Source of the DNA: 2-01-FULL-39-10-A sp964525395
Lineage (GTDB): Bacteria; Patescibacteriota; Microgenomatia; Levybacterales; UBA12049
Reading direction: 5' to 3'
DNA length: 14,271 bases
Assembly: GCA_964525395.1 (NCBI GenBank)
Contig: CAZGGU010000025.1
Location: forward strand, 1-14,271
This document shows positions 1 through 6,939 of the stretch, one piece after another. How positions within the stretch are numbered: the first letter of the stretch is position 1; each line of letters starts with the position of its first letter. Under the pieces are notes generated by a model. The model had not been told where the DNA came from, ran no database searches, and worked only from the letters and a program-made list of their open reading frames with translations. Made by a program: the position numbers and the translations under genes.

Positions 1-205
1 GAACCATTTCAGTTATTCTACCTACTGCCCAACCACTAATCAGCATCCTACTTACTTGATCAGCTTGAGCTTGCGTTATTTCCCCTCTAGCTGCCCCTTC
101 TTGTAATGCTCTAACGCCACTCGCTGCAGCACTAAATCGCATGCGTTGCCTTGCTCTCGCCTCTGATCCATAATGATTTCTAAACTGCCTTCCTCTTTCT
201 GGCAT
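1..205 (-). CDS. Unknown protein, 5' part only (runs off left edge)
   Basis: An open frame starts with ATG at 205 and stays open to the window edge, giving 68 codons. It begins MPERGRQF and is rich in Arg, Ala and Gln. The visible part has no membrane segment and looks like a soluble helical domain; a stretch GEITQAQADQVSRML looks like one amphipathic helix. I do not recognise the family. The start is supported by a strong promoter whose -10 box ends 8 nt before the ATG, the same leaderless geometry as rpmE and other genes here. There is no Shine-Dalgarno site. It is divergent from rpmE, so the two start regions share a 77-bp intergenic segment. Coding reality rests on the promoter and the uninterrupted frame only. 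Confidence 0.6.
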   Translation of the reverse strand, partial: MPERGRQFRNHYGSEARARQRMRFSAAASGVRALQEGAARGEITQAQADQVSRMLISGWAVGRITEMV

Positions 206-213
206 AGAACTGT

Positions 214-242
214 TTTATACTACCAACTAATGTTTGTGTCAA
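214..242 (-). promoter_or_regulatory. Sigma70-like promoter of the leftmost gene
   Basis: On the minus strand TTGACA (237-242) is separated by 17 bp from TATAAA (214-219). The -10 box ends 8 nt before the ATG at 205, so transcription should begin at or within a nucleotide or two of the start codon. Its -35 box lies only 5 bp from the -35 box of the divergent rpmE promoter. Confidence 0.75.
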
Positions 243-247
243 TAAGC

Positions 248-276
248 TTGTCACGAGGCACGAAATAAGATATAAT
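248..276 (+). promoter_or_regulatory. Promoter of rpmE-prfA, leaderless geometry
   Basis: TTGTCA (248-253), a 17-bp spacer and a perfect TATAAT (271-276) are followed after 6 nt by the rpmE ATG at 283. A start 7 nt downstream of the -10 box falls on the A of ATG, so the mRNA is expected to have no 5' untranslated region. Confidence 0.85.
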
Positions 277-282
277 AGCCTT

Positions 283-582
283 ATGAAAACAGGAATACAT
301 CCTCAATATTTTGATCAGGCTACAGTCATTTGTGTCTGTGGAAATACGTTTAAGACTGGCTCAACCCAGGAAGTAATTCACGTGGAGCTATGCTCTAAGT
401 GCCATCCCTTCTATACTGGAGAGCAAAAATTTGTAGACACAGCATCTAGGATTCAGAAATTCCAAGATAAAACAGAAACAGCTAAAAAATATCAAGTTGT
501 TAAAAAAGAGAAAAAAGATCAGGACGCTAAAAGAAGTGAAGCTCCAAAGACTCTCCGAGAAATGCTTGCTCAAATTAGCTAG
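283..582 (+). CDS. rpmE: 50S ribosomal protein L31 (zinc-binding type)
   Basis: Ribosomal protein L31 sits in the large subunit near the central protuberance and bridges to the small subunit. Family marks are the N-terminal MKTGIHPQY, the cysteines C17 and C19 and the pair C37/C40 in ELCSKCHPFYTG. These form the Cys-type (zinc-binding) site rather than the Cys-less paralogue. The protein is 99 residues; typical L31 is about 65-90. The extra length is a Lys/Glu-rich C-terminal tail from about residue 62 that ends in LREMLAQIS. The gene has its own strong promoter with leaderless geometry and no Shine-Dalgarno site. prfA follows after 9 bp, so the two are almost surely one transcription unit, an L31-RF1 arrangement common in bacteria. 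Confidence 0.95.
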   Translation: MKTGIHPQYFDQATVICVCGNTFKTGSTQEVIHVELCSKCHPFYTGEQKFVDTASRIQKFQDKTETAKKYQVVKKEKKDQDAKRSEAPKTLREMLAQIS

Positions 583-591
583 CCAACCCCC

Positions 592-1479
592 ATGGATGAT
601 TATAGGAAAGCCTTAATTGAGGCTATTGATAAAAAAATCGCAGATACCACTACCCTACTTGAGGATCCTGGACTTAAAGAAATGGCAGAAATTGAGCTCG
701 AGGAACTAAATCGTCAGAGAGACCAAGTCTTGGGAAATTTCAGTGAATCCAGTGGTGAAGACGAAGACTCGCTTGATGAACGAAATATAATCTTGCAATC
801 ATCTGGCGCAGCAGGAGGAGAAGAAGCCAAAATCTGGGGAGATGAACTTATCAGAATGTATATACGCTTTGCTGAGCGTGTGGGAATTAAAGTAGAACAA
901 GTCGATGAAGGAGTTCTTAGGCTCTCTGGAAATTATAAAGGAAAAGGTCCATTCAACGTTTTTAAATATGAGGCAGGGGTACATAGAGTTCAAAGAATTC
1001 CTGCCACAGAAAAACGCGGAAGAGTTCATACCTCTACTGCAACAATTTCAGTTTTACCAGAATTAGAAGACATAGATTTACACATTAGACCAGAAGATGT
1101 TTCTTTTGAAGCTTATCGCTCAGGGGGACATGGAGGGCAAAATGTTAATAAAGTTTCGACGGCAGTAAGACTTAAACATATTCCTTCAGGTATCGTAGTT
1201 ACGGCATCCACTGAAAGATTTCAAGGACAAAATCGAGAAATCGCTATGAATTTACTTCGAGCTAAACTTTGGGAAATAGAACTCGAAAAACAGCATTCAG
1301 AATATTCGTCTCTAAAGTCCACTCAGGTAGGTCGTGGAACTAGAAGTGAAAAAATCAGAACATATAATTTCCCGCAAGACCGCCTAACTGATCACAGAAT
1401 AAATAAATCTTGGCACAATCTTCCAAAAATTATGGATGGAGAAATTGAAGAAATATTAGAAGCAGATTACGAGATATAA
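592..1479 (+). CDS. prfA: Peptide chain release factor 1, short N-terminal domain
   Basis: RF1 recognises UAA and UAG in the ribosomal A site and triggers release of the peptide. The codon-recognition motif PAT is at residues 137-139 (HRVQRIPATEKRGR); RF2 would have SPF here. The catalytic GGQ is at 181-183 within SGGHGGQNVNKVSTAVRL. Total length is 295 residues against about 360 for E. coli RF1, whose GGQ is near residue 233. About 50 residues are therefore missing ahead of the catalytic motif, shortening domain 1, while the core is intact. No Shine-Dalgarno site precedes the ATG (CCAACCCCC), and translation probably follows from rpmE 9 bp upstream. prmC, the usual downstream partner that methylates the GGQ glutamine, is not here. 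The 3' end overlaps the convergent antiporter gene by 13 bp. Confidence 0.95.
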   Translation: MDDYRKALIEAIDKKIADTTTLLEDPGLKEMAEIELEELNRQRDQVLGNFSESSGEDEDSLDERNIILQSSGAAGGEEAKIWGDELIRMYIRFAERVGIKVEQVDEGVLRLSGNYKGKGPFNVFKYEAGVHRVQRIPATEKRGRVHTSTATISVLPELEDIDLHIRPEDVSFEAYRSGGHGGQNVNKVSTAVRLKHIPSGIVVTASTERFQGQNREIAMNLLRAKLWEIELEKQHSEYSSLKSTQVGRGTRSEKIRTYNFPQDRLTDHRINKSWHNLPKIMDGEIEEILEADYEI

Positions 1480-3143
1480 TCTTTTTCTTTAATTCTGTAT
1501 TTTTCAATAAGCTCTAGCTCATTTCCTTCCACTAAAATTTTCGCTAAATGATTTCCACCTGCAATATGAGGCATGATTACGTAATCTGCGCCTAATTTAT
1601 AGAATTCCTTAGCATCTACTTTTTCAAAAGCCGCAGCAATTACCTTTGGCTTTTTCTTCATTCTTTTTATTTGTTTTAAAACTATTGTTGTATCTTCCGG
1701 ATCTGTAACGGTCATAATAATAAGCCTAGCTTTCTCAATGTAAGCAAGCTCTGCGATCTCAGGATCCGTAATGTCACCAAAAAGTGTCCTAACTTTTTTT
1801 CGATTAAGCTTCTCAATAATTTCTGGATCGAAATCTACTACAATCAAATTTTCTTTTTTACTCACTAGGGCTTCCAGTATTCCTTCTCCCATTCTATTCG
1901 CTCCCACAAGGATAGTATGATTTTCGAGCGCTTCATCCGCTTCCTCTGTATGCGTTTTTCTCCTTTCGAATATTCCCAAATAAGGCATAAAGAATTTATA
2001 AAGGGAGGTAGAATAAGTAATAAAATAAGTAGAAACGACAAATGTAATTACTCCGATCAAAGTGGCTGCGGAAACAACTTCGCTGGACAAATGGCCAATC
2101 TTATTCCCCATAAAAATCATGAGTAAACTAAACTCAGATACTTGAGCAAGTGCCACGCCGCTCATAAAAGAGGTTCTCTTTTTATATTTAAGCAGTCCAA
2201 GAATTATCATAACTATAATAGGAGTTATGAAAAGAACAAACAGAGATAAAACTATAACTGGAATTAAAATTTCAGACATGTTATCAAAAACCAGCTCCAT
2301 TCCCAAAGTCACAAAAAAGATTGTCAAGAAAAAGTCTCGAAGCGGCTTAACTCTAGTACTGATTTGAAAACTCTCTACGCTTCCAGCGAGAGATAATCCT
2401 GCTAATAGACCACCTATTTCAATTGAGAAACCAATAAAAGGTGAGCTCACAAGTGCTGCTACACCGAATGCCCATGCTAGAGAAAATAGAAATAAAGATT
2501 CAGGAGAACGAGCAATAATATTCAATAACTTCGGCAAAACAAATTTGGAGAGCACAATCACCCATCCAAAAAGAACTACTACTTTAAGAACAACTAGCGC
2601 TAAATCTAGTACGCTTATACTTGAGCCAGCAGTTCCCAACATCGTGGAAAGTACAATCAAAATTAAAATAGCAGCTAAATCCTGAACAAGTAAAATCCCA
2701 ACTGTTATTTTTCCATAAAGACTTTTAAGATCTCTTTTATCTCCCAATAGTTTAATTATCATAATCGTACTTGAGAGTGAAAGAGCGATACCAATATAAA
2801 TTGAGGTAATCGGTTCGAAGCCTAGAAGCATACTTATTCCAAATCCCGCAATTGAAGTAAAAACAATCTGCCCTACTCCGGCAATTAAAATATTTTTCCC
2901 AAGAGATTTTAGTTCTGACAATTTTAACTCAAGTCCAATCATGAAAAGAAGAAGTGTTATCCCAATTGATGCAAGTGAATTCATCAGTTCATGACTATCG
3001 AAATGAAATGGGCCTAGTGGACCTACTAAAATACCTGTAATAATAAAGGCTAAGATAGATGGCTGTTTAAAAAAACGAAAAATAATACAAAAAATTGCAG
3101 ATAAAAAAATTACAATAGTAATCTGAAAAAAGATATGTTCCAT
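1467..3143 (-). CDS. Kef/CPA2-type monovalent cation:proton antiporter with RCK domain
   Basis: This integral membrane antiporter probably exchanges K+ or Na+ for H+. Residues 1-385 form about 12 transmembrane helices with CPA2 marks: LLFMIGLELK (65-74), the crossing-helix segment SLSSTIMIIKLL (122-133), VQDLAA with the conserved Asp at 155, and LAQVSEFSLL (332-341). From about 409 a cytoplasmic RCK/TrkA-N Rossmann domain follows, with VGANRMGEG (413-421) and the acidic VVDFDP (435-440), which likely binds NAD(H) or another nucleotide as gating ligand. At 558 residues it is normal length. It is the last gene of a minus-strand run but lies 42 bp after murB and seems to have its own weak promoter. 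There is no Shine-Dalgarno site. Cation choice cannot be told from sequence. Confidence 0.88.
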   Translation of the reverse strand: MEHIFFQITIVIFLSAIFCIIFRFFKQPSILAFIITGILVGPLGPFHFDSHELMNSLASIGITLLLFMIGLELKLSELKSLGKNILIAGVGQIVFTSIAGFGISMLLGFEPITSIYIGIALSLSSTIMIIKLLGDKRDLKSLYGKITVGILLVQDLAAILILIVLSTMLGTAGSSISVLDLALVVLKVVVLFGWVIVLSKFVLPKLLNIIARSPESLFLFSLAWAFGVAALVSSPFIGFSIEIGGLLAGLSLAGSVESFQISTRVKPLRDFFLTIFFVTLGMELVFDNMSEILIPVIVLSLFVLFITPIIVMIILGLLKYKKRTSFMSGVALAQVSEFSLLMIFMGNKIGHLSSEVVSAATLIGVITFVVSTYFITYSTSLYKFFMPYLGIFERRKTHTEEADEALENHTILVGANRMGEGILEALVSKKENLIVVDFDPEIIEKLNRKKVRTLFGDITDPEIAELAYIEKARLIIMTVTDPEDTTIVLKQIKRMKKKPKVIAAAFEKVDAKEFYKLGADYVIMPHIAGGNHLAKILVEGNELELIEKYRIKEKDYIS

Positions 3144-3149
3144 TAATTT

Positions 3150-3179
3150 AGTTTAACTGGTCTGCAGCTAACTCCGCAA
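3150..3179 (-). promoter_or_regulatory. Tentative promoter of the antiporter gene
   Basis: Minus-strand TTGCGG (3174-3179), 18-bp spacer, TAAACT (3150-3155), then 6 nt to the ATG at 3143. Both boxes are imperfect (4 of 6 each), but the -10-to-ATG distance equals that of rpmE and the GlmU-like gene. Confidence 0.4.
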
Positions 3180-3185
3180 TTACTT

Positions 3186-4139
3186 TTATGACGGGACTAC
3201 CATAATTTCTTCTTCAAGGGAAATTGCGTATTTTTCCTGAATAGTCTTCTTAACCATATCAATTAACTCTAATACATCATTTGCTTTAGCATTTCCGAGA
3301 TTTACAATAAAATTTGGATGTTTCGTAGAAATTTGAGCATCACCTATTCGCTTACCTATTAAATCTGCGCCTAATAAAAGCTTCGCAACAGGAAGAACTG
3401 GAAATGGATCATGTTTAATGTTTTTTTCAAATTCCTTAAGTACTTGCTCTGGAACTTCTTCAACGGGAACATTTTTAAAAGTTGATCCAATGCTCGGAAG
3501 GTCTAACGGATGCCTATCAATTCTATAATCTATATGAGACTGAGTCTCATTTTTGATTTCTTCTTGATCTTTTTTACTAAATAAAAAAATAGCTGAAAGT
3601 ATTACCTCATCTTTTCCAAAACCTTTTTTAAAGATACTCATGCGATAATCAAATTCACATTCCTTATTGGTTCTTATTATAGTATTAAAACTATCTAAAT
3701 TAACGCTAGCAACTGAATAAATATTATCCTTTGTTTCCCCATTAAATGCCCCAGCATTACCTCTTATAGCGCCCCCTATCGTTCCTGGAAGTCCCCCAGC
3801 CCATTCAAAGCCAGACAACGAATTAGAAGTGCAGTATGCCACAAACTCATCTACCAAAACACCAGAACCGACCTCTAGAGCAATCTTTCCATCTATATTC
3901 TCAATTCGATTTATGAATTTAATATTATCCTTAAGAACCAGACCTCTAAAGCCCGCATCACTAAATAAAATATTGGTTCCACTACCCAAAATAAATATTT
4001 TTCCTTCCGGCTCTATTTGTCTGTATCCTGTGAGAGATTCAATTAATGCCTCAGGTGAATCAAATTCAGAGAAGTAATCAGCAGGTCCGCCAATTTTATA
4101 ATTACAATGTTTTTTAAGAGGAATATCTTGAATTAGCAT
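3186..4139 (-). CDS. murB: UDP-N-acetylenolpyruvoylglucosamine reductase
   Basis: MurB uses FAD and NADPH to reduce UDP-GlcNAc-enolpyruvate to UDP-MurNAc, the second committed step of peptidoglycan precursor synthesis in the cytoplasm. FAD-binding marks are NYKIGGPADYF (13-23), LGSGTNILFSDAGF (51-64) and GGLPGTIGGAIRGNAGAF (115-132). YRMSIFK (165-171) is the substrate-side motif. The proton donor is probably S219 in SIGSTFKN, although the usual NP after FK is NVP here. The C-terminal EEE (309-311) supplies the conserved Glu. At 317 residues it is typical of the shorter MurB type. The ATG is favoured because HCNYKIGG sits at the normal distance from it; there is no Shine-Dalgarno site. It lies between the protease and antiporter genes and indicates that the organism makes its own muramic acid precursor. 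Confidence 0.95.
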   Translation of the reverse strand: MLIQDIPLKKHCNYKIGGPADYFSEFDSPEALIESLTGYRQIEPEGKIFILGSGTNILFSDAGFRGLVLKDNIKFINRIENIDGKIALEVGSGVLVDEFVAYCTSNSLSGFEWAGGLPGTIGGAIRGNAGAFNGETKDNIYSVASVNLDSFNTIIRTNKECEFDYRMSIFKKGFGKDEVILSAIFLFSKKDQEEIKNETQSHIDYRIDRHPLDLPSIGSTFKNVPVEEVPEQVLKEFEKNIKHDPFPVLPVAKLLLGADLIGKRIGDAQISTKHPNFIVNLGNAKANDVLELIDMVKKTIQEKYAISLEEEIMVVPS

Positions 4140-4146
4140 TTATATT

Positions 4147-4175
4147 ATTTTGAACTACTGAGGAATAAAATTCAA
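4147..4175 (-). promoter_or_regulatory. Weak candidate promoter of murB
   Basis: Minus-strand TTGAAT (4170-4175), 17-bp spacer, CAAAAT (4147-4152), then 7 nt to the murB ATG. Four of six bases match consensus in each box. I list it because the spacing repeats the leaderless pattern of stronger promoters in this window. Confidence 0.3.
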
Positions 4176-4178
4176 ATC

Positions 4179-5444
4179 TTATCGATTTAAAAGATCCATT
4201 ACTGCTTTTTCAAGCTGTATGTCACGCTCTGGTTCTTTTGCATCAAATTTAACTTCCGTATCAGGGGTAAGACCTACGCCATTCACCCAAGTTCCATTAG
4301 GAGTAAGCCATTTAGCAATAGTGACATGAATTCCAGATCCACCACCGAGGTCCTCTGCTTGCTGTACTGTTCCTTTTCCGAATGATGTTTCACCAATTAA
4401 TATGGCTCTACCATTATCTCTTAAAGCCCCAGCTACAATTTCTGACGCACTAGCAGAACCTTTATTAATTAAAATTACAACTGGGACATCCGTAAGCAAC
4501 CCTTTCCTATTAGCCTTAAGTGTAATTCTGTCCTTCTTACCATCTTCTTCAATCACAACGTCGGAACCTTGCTTCACAAATTCTGAAGCGATGAAAACAG
4601 CGTCCGTAAGATATCCGCCTGGATTATTTCTAAGATCGAAGATTACACCGTTCACATCCGGATTTTTCTGAATCTTTAAATTCAGATCATTTATGCCAGA
4701 AAGCCACTCTGTATTCGTATTATCACCAAACTGTGACAAACTGATATAAGCGATCTTTTCATCTCCTAAGCTTTTATCAACTTTTATGTTATCTATTTCC
4801 GAAGCTTTTTTAAGCCAAGTCTGCACGCTTTTGACTGTTATTACATCTCTAACGATAGAAATATCTTTGGATTCCTTCTTATCCTTAGGAACAATGGTTA
4901 ACTTTACTGCTGTTCCTTTTTGGCCGCGAATCTTATCGACTGCTTGAGAAAGCGTCCATCCAGCCGTAGGTTTATCATCAACTGCGATTACAGCATCGCC
5001 AGCTTTAATTCCAGCTTTTTGGGCTGGGCTCCCATTGAGCGGGGAAATAACAATGATCTGTTTGTCTTTAAGCCCTAGCTCAGCTCCTATCCCTTGGAAT
5101 TGTCCTGCCATTCCTTCTTTAAAATCAGTATTTTGTGTAGGAGGAAGATACACTGTAAATGGATCATCAAGACTAGAAACCATTCCTGAGATTGCGCCAT
5201 TTAACATTTTCTGGGAATCAAGTTTGGATTTATCATAGTAGTTTTCTTCCAGCTTTTGCCAAACAGTCCAAAACTGTTCAAAATCTACATTAGAAACTCC
5301 CGGAGGTGGCTCCTTGGACTCTACGTTAATACTTGGTTTATAGTTTTTCCACTGAAGATTTACTTTTTGAAGACCAATATAGTAGCCAATAAAACCAGCA
5401 ATTAAGACGAGCAGTATTATTTGAATTCTTGGGGATTTACGCAT
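4179..5444 (-). CDS. C-terminal processing protease (S41 family, PDZ), membrane-anchored
   Basis: This is a CtpA/CtpB/Prc-like serine protease that trims or degrades extracytoplasmic proteins at their C-termini. A single N-terminal membrane helix (about 8-24, IILLVLIAGFIGYYIG) anchors it with the catalytic part outside. A PDZ domain covers about 115-190, with the ligand loop near GIGAELGL and the PAQKAGIKAGD motif. The S41 core follows: DLRNNPGGYLTDA (270-282), NKGSASASEI with the likely catalytic Ser at 332, and SFGKGTVQ with the catalytic Lys at 357. The 25-residue Ser-Lys spacing matches that of E. coli Tsp/Prc (430/455). Length 421 is usual for CtpB-like enzymes. It has no Shine-Dalgarno site. 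It is 83 bp downstream of rpsR and could be read from that operon or from its own weak promoter. Confidence 0.93.
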   Translation of the reverse strand: MRKSPRIQIILLVLIAGFIGYYIGLQKVNLQWKNYKPSINVESKEPPPGVSNVDFEQFWTVWQKLEENYYDKSKLDSQKMLNGAISGMVSSLDDPFTVYLPPTQNTDFKEGMAGQFQGIGAELGLKDKQIIVISPLNGSPAQKAGIKAGDAVIAVDDKPTAGWTLSQAVDKIRGQKGTAVKLTIVPKDKKESKDISIVRDVITVKSVQTWLKKASEIDNIKVDKSLGDEKIAYISLSQFGDNTNTEWLSGINDLNLKIQKNPDVNGVIFDLRNNPGGYLTDAVFIASEFVKQGSDVVIEEDGKKDRITLKANRKGLLTDVPVVILINKGSASASEIVAGALRDNGRAILIGETSFGKGTVQQAEDLGGGSGIHVTIAKWLTPNGTWVNGVGLTPDTEVKFDAKEPERDIQLEKAVMDLLNR

Positions 5445-5480
5445 AAAAATAGACTAAGATAACTTCGATTAAGTCTATAT

Positions 5481-5509
5481 ATATTAATTGAAAAAAGACT
5501 CTGTTGCAA
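5481..5509 (-). promoter_or_regulatory. Weak candidate promoter of the protease gene
   Basis: Minus-strand TTGCAA (5504-5509), 17-bp spacer, TAATAT (5481-5486). The match is 4 of 6 in each box. If used it would give a leader of about 30 nt, unlike the leaderless genes. AT-rich chance matching cannot be excluded. Confidence 0.25.
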
Positions 5510-5527
5510 TAGTACTTAAGGGGTCAA

Positions 5528-5773
5528 TTAGCCTCGAACAATGAAAGATAGAAGAGCTAAATGTCTAGCATATTTAATCTGCTTAGATACAGCTTTTTGG
5601 TGTTTTGCACAAAGACCATTTCTAGATCTTGGGACGATCTTTCCGCGCTCAGTTAAAAACCGTGACAATGAAGGAACATCTTGAAAAGTCGGTTCCTTTT
5701 TTTCTTTACAGAAGAAGCACTCTTTCGGTACTCCTTTCATTATTCTTTTTCTTGGTCTTCTATCTTTTGCCAT
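5528..5773 (-). CDS. rpsR: 30S ribosomal protein S18
   Basis: S18 binds the platform of the small subunit as a heterodimer with S6, whose gene opens this operon. The 81-residue length and the core PRSRNGLCAKHQKAVSKQIKYARHLALL are typical. An N-terminal CFFC pair (C19, C22) together with the CAKH segment further on suggests a zinc-binding form, known in some S18 proteins. The start ATG at 5773 has no Shine-Dalgarno site; the preceding bases GACGAT resemble the GACGAC before ssb. It is 155 bp downstream of ssb, unusually far for this operon, and the gap is filled with hairpins (see 5790-5895). Confidence 0.95.
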   Translation of the reverse strand: MAKDRRPRKRIMKGVPKECFFCKEKKEPTFQDVPSLSRFLTERGKIVPRSRNGLCAKHQKAVSKQIKYARHLALLSFIVRG

Positions 5774-5789
5774 ATCGTCTAAGCACGAC

Positions 5790-5895
5790 TTTTTGCCTTC
5801 ATTCCAAACTTTGTTTTATACTTTGGCTGGAGAGTCGGCTTCTCCTCTTTAAAATCTTTCAGATTTTAACTGGTTACTAATAACCAATAATTAAT
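5790..5895 (-). promoter_or_regulatory. Hairpin-rich ssb-rpsR leader, possible S6:S18 control site
   Basis: In the 155-nt gap before rpsR the minus-strand RNA can form three successive hairpins. The first is TGGTTA / TAACCA with a TTAG loop. The second is a 9-bp stem TTAAAATCT / AGATTTTAA with a GAA loop. The third is GGAGA / TCTCC with loop AGCCGAC. The third carries a CCG in its loop; known mRNA sites for the S6:S18 complex feature a CCG trinucleotide, but they are described before rpsF and in a bulged stem. The functional link is inference; the hairpins are visible. Confidence 0.35.
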
Positions 5896-5928
5896 TTTTA
5901 TTTCTAAAAACTAATTATTACCTACTAG

Positions 5929-6411
5929 TTAGAATGGAATGTCGTCCGGCGCAACCTCTTCAGAGCTTGCTGCTTCTTCGACTACTTCCTCTTCCTTTTT
6001 CTCAGATTTTTTCGCTTTTGGCTTCTTTTCTTCTTTCTCTGACTCCTCACCAACTTCTTCAACAGTTGCTCTATTGCCAGCTGAGTCTAATAAAATCATA
6101 TCTGAGATTATAATTTCTGTCGTACTCTTCTGAGCTCCAGATTGATCAGTCCAATTTCTAGTCGAAAGTCTTCCTTCCAGATAAACTTTTCTTCCTTTTA
6201 CTAAGAACTGACTACAAAGCTCAGCTAGCTTATTCCAAGCGACTATTCTATGAAAGTCCGCTTCGTCTTTTCTCTCTCCTGCATCAGTAGTCCAAGACCT
6301 GTTGGTAGCAAGTCCGAATGAACATACTGCTGTACCGGTAGGTGTATACCTAAGTTCCGGATCTCTCGTCAAGTTCCCAATCAATTGTACTCTATTCAGT
6401 GATTTAGCCAT
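5929..6411 (-). CDS. ssb: Single-stranded DNA-binding protein
   Basis: SSB coats single-stranded DNA during replication and repair and recruits partners through its tail. Residues 1 to about 110 are the OB fold: MAKSLNRVQLIGNLTRDPELR, then CSFGLATNR, FHRIVAWNKLAELC and GRKVYLEGRLSTRNW. A Lys/Glu-rich linker (about 120-150) follows, and the protein ends in the acidic tip DDIPF, the interaction peptide that binds many repair and replication enzymes. At 160 residues it is normal. The linker has alternating Lys and Glu blocks instead of the Gly/Pro/Gln-rich linker of E. coli. It lies 27 bp after rpsF in the classical rpsF-ssb-rpsR order. No Shine-Dalgarno site is seen before the ATG. Confidence 0.96.
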   Translation of the reverse strand: MAKSLNRVQLIGNLTRDPELRYTPTGTAVCSFGLATNRSWTTDAGERKDEADFHRIVAWNKLAELCSQFLVKGRKVYLEGRLSTRNWTDQSGAQKSTTEIIISDMILLDSAGNRATVEEVGEESEKEEKKPKAKKSEKKEEEVVEEAASSEEVAPDDIPF

Positions 6412-6438
6412 GTCGTCAAAGATTTCGATTTTTCTTAA

Positions 6439-6711
6439 CTATTTTATTCTAAGGAATAAATGTCTTAATATATCTTCGTTTGCAAATAGTTTCTTTTCGA
6501 AATCGGCTGGAACGTTTTCTTCTGATTCGATATCAAAAATAGCATAATTTCCAGAAACTTCATGTCTTATTGGATACGCTAAAGGTTTTTGTCCAAGATC
6601 AGTTTCTTTTACCTTAGCTTTTCCAAAAGAAGAAATAACTCCGTCAAGGAGCTTTTTTCTTGCTTCATCTTTAAGAGATGACTTAGTAACGATAGTTAAC
6701 TGATATATCAT
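6439..6711 (-). CDS. rpsF: 30S ribosomal protein S6
   Basis: S6 is a platform protein of the small subunit and partner of S18. The 90-residue protein has the S6 pattern: an initial strand MIYQLTIVTKSS, the middle segment GQKPLAYPIRHEVSGNYAIFDIES, and a final basic helix ending RHLFLRIK. It lacks the long acidic or Glu-rich tail found in enterobacterial S6. It heads the rpsF-ssb-rpsR operon. A good promoter ends 13 nt before the ATG, so the transcript has only about 6 untranslated nucleotides. There is no Shine-Dalgarno site (TTTACAAAA before ATG). The S6:S18 leader normally found before rpsF in other bacteria has no room here if that promoter is the main one. Confidence 0.93.
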   Translation of the reverse strand: MIYQLTIVTKSSLKDEARKKLLDGVISSFGKAKVKETDLGQKPLAYPIRHEVSGNYAIFDIESEENVPADFEKKLFANEDILRHLFLRIK

Positions 6712-6724
6712 TTTTGTAAAGTTA

Positions 6725-6753
6725 ATTTTAGCACAGCTTCAGGCTAAAAACAA
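6725..6753 (-). promoter_or_regulatory. Promoter of rpsF-ssb-rpsR
   Basis: Minus-strand TTGTTT (6748-6753), 17-bp spacer, TAAAAT (6725-6730). The ATG of rpsF follows 13 nt after the -10 box, giving a predicted 5' leader of about six nucleotides. The arms TTTTAGC and GCTAAAA form a 7-bp inverted repeat across the spacer and -10 region, which could be an operator. Confidence 0.65.
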
Positions 6754-6766
6754 TATAAATGTAAGG

Positions 6767-6838
6767 GCGGGCGCGGTTGGTGTCATTAAGACTAATTGCT
6801 CAAGAGAATCTCTCTTGAAAACAAACCAGCCGGCCCGC
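6767..6838 (-). terminator. Branched hairpin downstream of island A, possible terminator or structured RNA
   Basis: GCGGGC (6767-6772) pairs with GCCCGC (6833-6838) and GGTT with AACC inside it. Within these lie a perfect 8-bp hairpin TCAAGAGA / TCTCTTGA (6800-6818) and a small GTC / GAC hairpin. The result is a three-way junction. On the minus strand the stem is followed by a T-rich stretch (TTACATTTATATTGTTTTT). The stretch is richer in G and C than its neighbours and codes for nothing convincing. Confidence 0.4.
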
Positions 6839-6861
6839 TTGATTTTTCCAACACTCTGTCG

Positions 6862-6939
6862 GAATTGTCTCTTAGCGTTAACCACTAAACAATTCGCGCC
6901 AGAGCATGGATTCAACAGGAAGCTAAGCAGAAGCTTAGC
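6862..6939 (-). other. Two further hairpins at the 3' end of island A
   Basis: A 7-bp stem GCTAAGC / GCTTAGC with a TTCT loop (6922-6939) overlaps the stop codon of the 46-residue ORF. A second hairpin pairs GAATTGT with ACAATTC (6862-6868 and 6889-6895), and inside it TTAGTG with CGCTAA. That inner helix contains a T-G wobble on the minus strand that becomes C-A on the plus strand. It therefore favours a minus-strand RNA. Confidence 0.45.

Noticed and set aside
6721..6934. tRNA, tmRNA, SRP RNA or CRISPR repeat in the folded region
   Set aside because: No CCA-type acceptor, T-loop, tmRNA tag frame, SRP GGAA/AGCAG motif or regularly spaced direct repeats could be found.
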